Below, in pieces: positions 1 through 5,026 of a stretch of 5,096 nucleotides of DNA (within the stretch, counting starts at the first letter, position 1; each line of letters starts with the position of its first letter). Both the position numbers and the translations under genes were made by a program. Origin of the DNA: Ruminococcus sp. CAG:254 (lineage in GTDB: Bacteria; Bacillota; Clostridia; Oscillospirales; Ruminococcaceae); NCBI GenBank assembly GCA_000433635.1, contig HF997902.1, forward strand, positions 1 to 5,096. Direction: 5' to 3'. The notes beneath the pieces were generated by a model. The model was given only the letters and a program-made list of their open reading frames with translations, did no database searches and was not told the DNA's origin.

Positions 1-1
1 T

Positions 2-15
2 TTGCCTGCGGCTCG
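2..15 (-). repeat. Left copy of a 14-bp terminal inverted repeat
   Basis: The minus-strand sequence CGAGCCGCAGGCAA here is identical to plus-strand 5076-5089 at the other end of the window, so the two copies are inverted and both read outward. The core is GC-rich inside AT-rich intergenic DNA. The match is seen directly. That it belongs to a dispersed repeat family is inference, since only two copies are visible. Flanking bases differ between the copies apart from scattered identities. It lies beyond the terminator of the CBS-domain gene and outside any recognised gene. Confidence 0.55.
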
Positions 16-41
16 AATTCTGTAACCTGTTTTCAATGCAT

Positions 42-73
42 AAAAAAACCTCCCTTTTATGGGAGGCTTTTTT
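42..73 (-). terminator. Rho-independent terminator, probably bidirectional
   Basis: A perfect 6-bp stem (CCTCCC at 49-54, GGGAGG at 61-66) with a 6-nt loop is flanked by seven A on the left (42-48) and six T on the right (68-73). Read on the minus strand it is a GC stem followed by a U-run directly after the stop codon of the CBS-domain gene, so it should end that transcript. Read on the plus strand it also has a U-run, so it could terminate a convergent gene arriving from the left of the window. Confidence 0.85.
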
Positions 74-74
74 G

Positions 75-1400
75 TTATGATTCCGCCTGCACATTTGCAG
101 TCGATTCTTCTGATACGCCAACTTCTGCTTTAATCTTTGCAATCCAATTTTCTTCAATCAACAAAACGGTAAATCGAACTGAATCATAAGTTACCACTGG
201 CGTTTCCTCTGCATCCGGAATCCGTCCCAATAAGTCAACTAAAAATCCACTCATGGTATCGAATGTTTTTCCCTCCGGTAAGCCAACGCCTAACTTCGGC
301 AGAACATCTTCCGGGTCAGCAGAACCCTGAATAATATACACATGGTCGGAAACCATCCGCAATTCCTGCTCCGCTTCTTCTTCATCATATTCATCTCGAA
401 TGCTGCCCACGATTTCTTCCAGAATATCTTCTACGGTTACAATTCCAGCAGTTCCACCATATTCATCTACCGCAATCGCCATCTGGGCATTGTGTCGGGT
501 CATATCAGTTAAAACATTCTTGCATTTTGCCGTTTCTGGGACATAGAGCACTTCTCGCATGAAATGTTGAATGTTGAAATGCTCCACGTGTTCCGCTCCG
601 ACCAACGCCAGTAAATCCTTGACAATCAGCACACCGATGATGTTATCAATGTTTTCCCGATAGACGGGCATTCTTGAATAGCTTTCGTTGACTGCCAGAT
701 AAACCACATCTTTAATTTTCGTGTTGATTTCAACCCCAACAATGTTTCTTCGATGGGTCATGACATCGGAAACATCCACATCATCGAATTCAAGGATGTT
801 GTCAATCATTTCTTTCTGCTGGGTGGCAATTAGACCGTTTTCTGTTCCGGCATCTACAATAGAGAGAATTTCTTCTTCGGTCACAGTTTCTGCAACCGCA
901 TCTTTTCCGCAGACAGCAGAAATTAAAGCGGCAATCACCGATTCAAGCGGCTTTAAAAGACAGAGCAGAAAAGAAAATGCTTTCTGATGGCTGGTCAGCC
1001 GCCGTTCTGGGTCTTTACAAACTCGCAGCGGAAGTGCTGCACTGAGAATAAAAATCAAGAGCGAACCAACTGCTGTTGCTGCTAATAAAATCGCTGCAAA
1101 GCCAGCGTTTGTAATCCAGTCCGGCAGGGAAAGCCGGAAAATCGGATCAAGTCCACCGGCAAGCAAACAGGGAAATAATGCATGAAATAAAATCTGCTGA
1201 GCCGTTCCGGTGCGTTTCAGCAACTTCGGCTTTTTCAGGAGATTTTGCAAGGTTGGGGAAAACTGCGGCAGGGCAATGGTTTTCCATTTGGGACGCAGTT
1301 CTTTCAGGGCAGCAATGCCCGAAGCAATCCAAAGGTGTAAGAGCAACAGCAAAATCGCTGCTGCAAAAAATCCGAATATCCATAATCGGACGGTGTCCAT
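75..1400 (-). CDS. CBS-pair / CorC_HlyC membrane protein (CNNM/CorC-like, divergent membrane domain)
   Basis: Encodes 441 residues. Hydrophobic segments lie at about 5-28, 68-84, 98-123 and 144-163 and fit a four-segment membrane domain. The usual acidic linker follows (EEE around 175-177, then residues to about 210), then a CBS pair: CBS1 about 214-265 with SRMPVY and VGVLIVKDLL-type motifs, CBS2 about 281-335 with VDEYGGTAGIVT at 311-322. A C-terminal CorC_HlyC domain spans about 350-425. This order is that of the CNNM/CorC family, which includes Mg2+ exporters such as bacterial MpfA, where CBS domains bind nucleotide. The N-terminal domain is odd: the family's SGSE-like, IGNN-like and GE.xPK-like motifs are not recognisable, although ALPLRVCKDPER (122-133) resembles the region after the last of these. 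Transport activity is therefore doubtful. The start is supported by GAGGA at 1407-1411, 6 nt upstream. It ends at a strong terminator and appears monocistronic. Confidence 0.85.
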   Translation of the reverse strand: MDTVRLWIFGFFAAAILLLLLHLWIASGIAALKELRPKWKTIALPQFSPTLQNLLKKPKLLKRTGTAQQILFHALFPCLLAGGLDPIFRLSLPDWITNAGFAAILLAATAVGSLLIFILSAALPLRVCKDPERRLTSHQKAFSFLLCLLKPLESVIAALISAVCGKDAVAETVTEEEILSIVDAGTENGLIATQQKEMIDNILEFDDVDVSDVMTHRRNIVGVEINTKIKDVVYLAVNESYSRMPVYRENIDNIIGVLIVKDLLALVGAEHVEHFNIQHFMREVLYVPETAKCKNVLTDMTRHNAQMAIAVDEYGGTAGIVTVEDILEEIVGSIRDEYDEEEAEQELRMVSDHVYIIQGSADPEDVLPKLGVGLPEGKTFDTMSGFLVDLLGRIPDAEETPVVTYDSVRFTVLLIEENWIAKIKAEVGVSEESTANVQAES

Positions 1401-1431
1401 AAAAAATCCTCATCTCTTTCTTTTGGTTGTG

Positions 1432-1459
1432 ATGGTATTTGTGGGGGCTCGTTACGCAA
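1432..1459 (-). promoter_or_regulatory. Weak candidate promoter for the CBS-domain gene
   Basis: On the minus strand TTGCGT (1454-1459) and TACCAT (1432-1437) are 16 nt apart, about 30 nt upstream of the start codon. Matches to the sigma-A consensus are only partial (3 of 6 and 4 of 6). I list it because the gene follows the spoVS terminator and should need its own promoter, and nothing better is visible in the 119-bp gap. Confidence 0.25.
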
Positions 1460-1480
1460 AAAAAGAGCCGATACGCAAAA
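1453..1480. repeat. Two direct copies of TACGCAAAA
   Basis: TACGCAAAA occurs at 1453-1461 and again at 1472-1480, a 19-nt spacing, between the spoVS terminator and the CBS-domain gene. The second copy overlaps the A-run that forms the terminator's U-tract on the minus strand. It could be an operator-like pair or a chance product of A-rich DNA; no regulator can be named. Confidence 0.3.
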
Positions 1481-1504
1481 ACGCTGCCGGCAGGCGGCAG
1501 CGTT
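1477..1504 (-). terminator. Rho-independent terminator of spoVS
   Basis: A perfect 9-bp stem, AACGCTGCC (1480-1488) pairing with GGCAGCGTT (1496-1504), has a 7-nt loop. On the minus strand it is followed by five U (complement of 1477-1481). It begins 15 nt after the spoVS stop codon. There is no T-run on the plus-strand side, so it acts for the leftward transcript only. It separates spoVS from the CBS-domain gene. Confidence 0.85.
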
Positions 1505-1519
1505 CCGTTTCGGCAGTGT

Positions 1520-1780
1520 TTAGCGTTCTTCGCAGATCAGCTTGATTGCGGTTCGCTCTTCTCCATCAATTAAAATATTTGCAAATGCCGGGATGCAAAC
1601 GAGGTCAACGCCAATCGGAGCGAGATAGCCTCTTGCAATGGCGATTGCCTTGACAGCCTGATTGGCTGCACCAGCACCAACGGCCTGTACTTCTACCATT
1701 TTCTTTTCACGGATGACACCGGCAATTGCACCGGCAACAGAGTTCGGGGATGAGTGGGATGATACTTTTAAGATTTCCAT
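1520..1780 (-). CDS. spoVS: Stage V sporulation protein S (SpoVS)
   Basis: Encodes 86 residues, the standard length, and is recognisable from end to end: it starts MEILKVSSHSSPNSVAGAI, has GAGAANQAVKAIAIARG in the middle, and ends with IDGEERTAIKLI plus a short tail. SpoVS is a small single-domain protein with an Alba-like fold. In Bacillus subtilis it is needed for progress through late sporulation, and its molecular role is still unclear; homologues also occur in some non-sporulating bacteria. An in-frame ATG seven codons upstream (1799-1801) is rejected because GGAGGA (1790-1795) sits ideally before the ATG at 1778-1780 and the family starts with MEILKVS. It lies directly downstream of ymdB, a known Firmicutes order, but has its own promoter and terminator, so it can be expressed alone. 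Confidence 0.96.
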   Translation of the reverse strand: MEILKVSSHSSPNSVAGAIAGVIREKKMVEVQAVGAGAANQAVKAIAIARGYLAPIGVDLVCIPAFANILIDGEERTAIKLICEER

Positions 1781-1789
1781 AGAAAAACG

Positions 1790-1795
1790 TCCTCC
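1790..1795 (-). promoter_or_regulatory. Ribosome binding site deciding the spoVS start
   Basis: GGAGGA on the minus strand, 9 nt upstream of the ATG at 1778-1780. It lies inside the seven-codon in-frame extension and so argues against the upstream ATG. Confidence 0.85.
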
Positions 1796-1856
1796 AGTCA
1801 TAATAAATTTTCAATCCTTCATTGTTTTTTGCGGTTGTTTAGCGTAACGCATAACC

Positions 1857-1885
1857 ATTATACAATAGCAGCAGCAAAAAAGCAA
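1857..1885 (-). promoter_or_regulatory. Sigma-A-type promoter of spoVS
   Basis: On the minus strand TTGCTT (1880-1885) and a perfect TATAAT (1857-1862) are separated by 17 nt, in the gap between ymdB and spoVS. The start point would fall near 1850, giving a leader of about 70 nt. The first bases of that leader can form a small hairpin (1833-1856: GGTT pairs with AACC outside, GCGT with ACGC inside). B. subtilis spoVS is known as a sigma-H gene; here the visible promoter is housekeeping type. Confidence 0.7.
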
Positions 1886-1908
1886 GCCCTTTCTTTAAAA
1901 TTTGTGCA

Positions 1909-2673
1909 TTACCGAAAAATTAGGCGCTCGATTTTCGTACATTTGCCACAGGATGTATCTAATTCGAGCAGAACTCCGTTTCCAAAACAGGGAGCAGGAG
2001 CTTCGGTGAACCGCTGTGCAAAGCGGAAGCGGAAGCGGTCGAGGGCAGGCTTGACGGTAACACCAAGAATGGAATATTCACCGCCAGTCATACCAACATC
2101 GGTTAAATAGCCGGTGTGGTGGTTCAAGATGGCTTCGTCTGCGGTCTGTACATGGGTGTGCGTGCCGATGACAGCAGAAACCTTTCCGGTGAGAAAGTGC
2201 CCCATTGCTTTTTTCTCTGCGGTTGCCTCTGCGTGAAAGTCTACAATGATGTTCTTTGTTGGCAGGGTCGGCAGAAATTCTTCTATCACGGTAAATGGAT
2301 TGTCGAGGGGATCCATATAGGCAGTGCCCATCAGATTGATGACAGCGACCTGATAAGGACCATTGTCCCAGATGGTGCAGCCGTGACCGGGGCAGCTGTC
2401 CGGAAAGTTCAGCGGACGCAGGATGGTTTCTTTCTCATAAATCGAGAGAGCCTCTCGCCGTTGAAAGCAGTGGTTTCCGGTTGTAATAATATCCGCACCA
2501 GCGGAAAATAATTGTTCCATGGAGTGCTTGGTGATGCCGTTGCCCTGAGCGGAATTTTCACCGTTGACAATGGTCAAATCCACATGATGGGTTCGTTTCA
2601 GCTGGGGCAGCCGTTCCTGTAAAAAGCAGCAGCCGGAATTTCCGACCACGTCACCAATGAGTAAGATGTGCAT
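1909..2673 (-). CDS. ymdB: YmdB family metallophosphoesterase (cyclic nucleotide phosphodiesterase)
   Basis: Encodes 254 residues, close to the 264 of B. subtilis YmdB, spanning the whole TIGR00282-type calcineurin-like phosphoesterase family. The metal-centre motifs appear in order: GD (D8), NGEN (E39, N40), TGNH (N67, H68), DFHAEAT (H147) and GTHTHVQTAD (H172, H174). B. subtilis YmdB hydrolyses 2',3'- and 3',5'-cyclic nucleotides and influences biofilm versus motility decisions; a cytosolic phosphodiesterase is the expected role here. After GNH the sequence is CFQRRE, where I expect TWD-like residues in most members, a small difference from the norm. Residues 213-218 are RFRFRF, encoded by three tandem hexamers. 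The start is supported by AGGAG at 2683-2687 with 9-nt spacing. It is followed by spoVS and preceded by its own strong promoter; gatD, not rny, is upstream. Confidence 0.93.
   Translation of the reverse strand: MHILLIGDVVGNSGCCFLQERLPQLKRTHHVDLTIVNGENSAQGNGITKHSMEQLFSAGADIITTGNHCFQRREALSIYEKETILRPLNFPDSCPGHGCTIWDNGPYQVAVINLMGTAYMDPLDNPFTVIEEFLPTLPTKNIIVDFHAEATAEKKAMGHFLTGKVSAVIGTHTHVQTADEAILNHHTGYLTDVGMTGGEYSILGVTVKPALDRFRFRFAQRFTEAPAPCFGNGVLLELDTSCGKCTKIERLIFR
2021..2038. repeat. Three tandem AAGCGG hexamers inside ymdB
   Basis: Plus-strand AAGCGG occurs three times without interruption. On the coding strand it produces alternating Arg and Phe codons (RFRFRF near residue 213). It stays in frame because the unit is six bases, so copy-number change would not break the gene. 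Confidence 0.7.
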
Positions 2674-2682
2674 AGTTGGGTT

Positions 2683-2687
2683 CTCCT
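2683..2687 (-). promoter_or_regulatory. Ribosome binding site of ymdB
   Basis: AGGAG on the minus strand, 9 nt before the ATG at 2671-2673. It fixes the ymdB start, with MHILLIGD at the N-terminus as expected for the family. Confidence 0.75.
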
Positions 2688-2765
2688 ATTCTATGGTTGG
2701 GGAAAATTGTTTGTAAGATTGTTGATAGGGGGGGTCGCATCGTAGAAAAAGATTGCGTTGATTTG

Positions 2766-2795
2766 AGTATAGCATAGCAGACAAATCGCTGTCAA
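2766..2795 (-). promoter_or_regulatory. Strong sigma-A-type promoter of ymdB
   Basis: On the minus strand a perfect TTGACA (2790-2795) and TATACT (2766-2771) are 18 nt apart, and the -10 is preceded by TGC, giving an extended -10. It lies between gatD and ymdB. The start point would be near 2759, giving a leader of about 85 nt that includes a run of seven C but no structure I recognise as a riboswitch. No clear terminator separates gatD from this promoter, so read-through from murT-gatD is possible. Confidence 0.8.
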
Positions 2796-2827
2796 GGGGG
2801 TTCTTGCAGGATTTTGTCAGCGGATGT

Positions 2828-3580
2828 TCAGGCATTTTTTTCTTTCAGTAGCCGTTCGCATAAATGGTCGTGACAGGTTTGTTCCAATGTATCATCCAGT
2901 GGTGGCAGCTGAACAGCCGTTCCCATTTTCCGTTCCAGACAAGTTTTTAAAATATAGTCGGATAGCTTTGGATTCTTGGAGAGCAATGGTCCATGCAGAT
3001 AGGTTGCAATGACTGTTTTTTCACAGTAGCCCTCTTCTTGACACTGGAATTGATTGCCGTTTCCATATAAGACTGTTCCGAATGGGCTGGATACGTCATG
3101 CGTCTGTCCGCCATGGTTTTCAAATCCCACAACTTCCAGCGGTTCGCCGGTAAGCTGTGTGCGGATGATGATATTTCCAATGCAACGCTTTCGGCGACTG
3201 TGGGGGGCGATGGTGTAATAGTTGAATAAGCCCAGCCCCGGCAGTTCGTTGCCGTCTGCATCCCGATAAAATTTCCCCATCAGCTGATAACCGCCGCAAA
3301 TCATCAGGAAAAATACACCGTCTGCATAGGCTTTTTTCAAGCCATCTTTACAGCGGAGCAGGTCGGAGGAGAGCATTCGCTGTTCCATATCTGCACCGCC
3401 ACCCAGATAAATCAAATCATAGTCGGAAAAGTTTGGAACGGGGTCGTTTAAACGGTAGTGGTCGCACACAAACGGGATTTGCCGCATCTGACAGCGGTAG
3501 CTTAAAATCTCCATGTTTCCGCTGTCCCCGTAAAGGTCGAGAATGTCTGCATACATATGCAAGACTTTAATTGGTTTCAT
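2828..3580 (-). CDS. gatD: Lipid II isoglutaminyl synthase, glutaminase subunit GatD
   Basis: Encodes 250 residues, close to Staphylococcus aureus GatD (about 243). It is a class I (triad) glutamine amidotransferase of the CobB/CobQ-like type. It releases ammonia from glutamine for MurT, which amidates the alpha-carboxyl of D-Glu in the lipid II stem peptide to give D-isoglutamine, at the cytosolic face of the membrane. Visible features are LYGDSGNM (16-23), YLGGGADMEQ (58-67), the nucleophile elbow MICGGYQLMG with Cys95, GFENHGG (152-158), and TYLHGPLLSKNP with the candidate catalytic His196. R129/R130 sit where the S. aureus enzyme has a glutamine-binding Arg. The third triad residue is supplied by MurT in this family. 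The start at 3580 is chosen because GGAGGT lies 7 nt upstream and the family begins here; the frame stays open to 3850 but that part is a shadow of murT. The gene overlaps the murT stop by 14 nt. Confidence 0.95.
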   Translation of the reverse strand: MKPIKVLHMYADILDLYGDSGNMEILSYRCQMRQIPFVCDHYRLNDPVPNFSDYDLIYLGGGADMEQRMLSSDLLRCKDGLKKAYADGVFFLMICGGYQLMGKFYRDADGNELPGLGLFNYYTIAPHSRRKRCIGNIIIRTQLTGEPLEVVGFENHGGQTHDVSSPFGTVLYGNGNQFQCQEEGYCEKTVIATYLHGPLLSKNPKLSDYILKTCLERKMGTAVQLPPLDDTLEQTCHDHLCERLLKEKNA

Positions 3581-4916
3581 GTGCAGCACCTCCATGATGG
3601 GCAATCCACCGCTGTAAAGCGGAGCGAGTCGGCTGTACAGCGGTATAGTTGGCGATGACGAATTTTTTTCCTTGTGTGGTATTGAGTTCTGCAACTGCTT
3701 CATCCAAGTCTGGACGAACAACAATATTTCGTGCATCATAGCCGGAACATTTGATGCGAACGGCGATGTCATAGGCACGTGTGCCGGAGGTGACAACACG
3801 GGTGACATTGCGGAAGGTGCTGAAATTGATGTCCCAAATCCAAGAAACATCCAGTCCGTCTGCGATGTTATCGTTTAGAACAAATAACAGTTCTTTTTCG
3901 CCCTGCATTTCATTCATGACACGCAGCGTCATATTTGCTCCGACTGGATTTTTGGCAAGGTTCAAGGTTACATCGTTGCTGCCCATTTGGAACGCTTCCA
4001 TGCGTCCGTTGTTGACGGTGTAATGAGAGAGAACTTCTTGCAGAATATCCGGATCCATTTGATACCGTTTTGCAACTGCTGCAACCGCAGCCATATTATA
4101 GATATGATAGATGCTGTTCAAAGCAGTGGTATAGGTGCGGTTGCCGATGCGGAACGAGGGAACATCTAAGTTCACATCTTCTGCAACGGTATCCGGTGTT
4201 TCTGTGCCGTATCCGCATTTTGGACAGTGGAACTTTCCAATGTGGGAATACTGATAATAATCATAAACCAATTCAGTTGCACAGAAGGGGCAGAACTTTC
4301 CCTCTCCGGCTTCAAATCGTTCCCGTGTGGCGAATGCGTACGGTTCGACATGAAAATATTTTACATTGTGGTTGTTGGGGTTTGCCCGTCCGAGCCGAGC
4401 TGTGTTTGGGTCATCGCCGTTGAGAATCAGCGTGCCGGTAAAGGTCTTGCAGAAATCGTTTACTTTCCGAATAAGGGTTTCGACTTCGCCGTTTCGGTCG
4501 AGCTGATCCCGGAAGAAGTTCAGAACGACTAATGTTTCCAGATGCAGTTGAGAATAGACAACCGGAACATGAGATTCATCTGTTTCTAAGATGAGGTAAT
4601 CTACTTTTACATTGCCCCGCCAGTCGCAGTTTTGCAGCAGCAGGGAGCAGATGCCTGTATCTAGATTGTTTCCGCTGTGGTTGGTGATGATATTTGCCCC
4701 TGTTTTTTCAAAGAGTTGTGCCACATAGTTGGTGACGGATGTTTTTCCGTTTGTACCAGTAACGGCGATAATAGGGCAGTCAACAGTGAATAGACTGACA
4801 CAGCGGTGTTTTGTGAGTGTCCAGAGGACACAGCCCGGCAGATTTCCGGCATTCTTTCCGAGCAGCTTCAGGATTTTGACCATGAGTTTTCCGAAAAGAA
4901 TCAATAGTGTTTTCAT
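3567..4916 (-). CDS. murT: Lipid II isoglutaminyl synthase, Mur ligase-like subunit MurT
   Basis: Encodes 449 residues, close to S. aureus MurT (437). With GatD it forms the ATP-dependent enzyme that amidates D-Glu of lipid II, a modification important for peptidoglycan cross-linking and lysozyme resistance. Residues 1-20 are hydrophobic and basic, as is usual at the start of the family. The Mur ligase middle domain has the P-loop TGTNGKTS (53-60), ETDESH (111-116) and FFRDQLDR (134-141). A Cys4 zinc ribbon typical of MurT is inserted, with CPFC at 209-212 and CPKC at 231-234. The C-terminal DUF1727 domain (about 310-440) contains NPVGAN (323-328) and DGLDVSWIWD (353-362), where the Asp that completes the GatD catalytic triad is expected, and NYTA (423-426). 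The start is supported by GGAGGA at 4928-4933, with a slightly long 11-nt spacing. It is the first gene of the murT-gatD operon. Confidence 0.96.
   Translation of the reverse strand: MKTLLILFGKLMVKILKLLGKNAGNLPGCVLWTLTKHRCVSLFTVDCPIIAVTGTNGKTSVTNYVAQLFEKTGANIITNHSGNNLDTGICSLLLQNCDWRGNVKVDYLILETDESHVPVVYSQLHLETLVVLNFFRDQLDRNGEVETLIRKVNDFCKTFTGTLILNGDDPNTARLGRANPNNHNVKYFHVEPYAFATRERFEAGEGKFCPFCATELVYDYYQYSHIGKFHCPKCGYGTETPDTVAEDVNLDVPSFRIGNRTYTTALNSIYHIYNMAAVAAVAKRYQMDPDILQEVLSHYTVNNGRMEAFQMGSNDVTLNLAKNPVGANMTLRVMNEMQGEKELLFVLNDNIADGLDVSWIWDINFSTFRNVTRVVTSGTRAYDIAVRIKCSGYDARNIVVRPDLDEAVAELNTTQGKKFVIANYTAVQPTRSALQRWIAHHGGAAHETN
3588..3593 (-). promoter_or_regulatory. Ribosome binding site of gatD inside murT
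   Basis: GGAGGT on the minus strand, 7 nt before the gatD ATG at 3578-3580 and within the last codons of murT. It decides the gatD start and, with the overlap, suggests translational coupling of the two subunits. Confidence 0.85.
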
Positions 4917-4927
4917 AGTGTTCCGAT

Positions 4928-4933
4928 TCCTCC
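4928..4933 (-). promoter_or_regulatory. Ribosome binding site of murT
   Basis: GGAGGA on the minus strand, 11 nt before the ATG at 4914-4916. The spacing is at the long end of normal, but no other in-frame start upstream competes, and the protein begins as MurT proteins usually do. Confidence 0.7.
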
Positions 4934-4954
4934 GATTTTTAGGTTCTTATTAAA

Positions 4955-4983
4955 ATGATACCGTGTAACGGCAAAAAAGTCAA
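4955..4983 (-). promoter_or_regulatory. Sigma-A-type promoter of murT-gatD
   Basis: On the minus strand TTGACT (4978-4983) and TATCAT (4955-4960) are 17 nt apart, each with five of six consensus bases. The start point would be near 4948, giving a short leader of about 30 nt with the ribosome binding site in it. Confidence 0.7.
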
Positions 4984-5026
4984 TAGAGGATTCATAAATT
5001 CCATTTCAGGTGATTGGAAAATTTTT

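Noticed and set aside
1781..1801. Seven-codon upstream extension of spoVS
   Set aside because: It contains the spoVS ribosome binding site (1790-1795) and is not part of the conserved SpoVS sequence.
1781..1850. Sigma-H promoter close to spoVS
   Set aside because: An AAGGATT-like -35 is present near the end of the leader, but no GAAT-type -10 lies at the right distance; the sigma-A promoter upstream is far better.
2674..2760. Riboswitch or attenuator in the ymdB leader
   Set aside because: The leader is about 85 nt with a C-run but no paired stems or terminator that would indicate a known riboswitch class.
2772..2827. Terminator between gatD and ymdB
   Set aside because: No GC stem followed by a U-run is visible on the minus strand; the stretch instead carries the ymdB promoter.
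3581..3850. 90-codon N-terminal extension of gatD
   Set aside because: It is antiparallel-free but same-strand overlap with murT in another frame; the extension resembles no amidotransferase sequence, and GGAGGT sits 7 nt before the ATG at 3580, where the GatD family begins.
721..4532. Plus-strand open frames within the gene bodies, such as 1210-1545, 2116-2511, 4070-4423 and 4227-4532
   Set aside because: They are mostly or wholly antisense to well-recognised minus-strand genes, resemble no family I know, and lack convincing ribosome binding sites.
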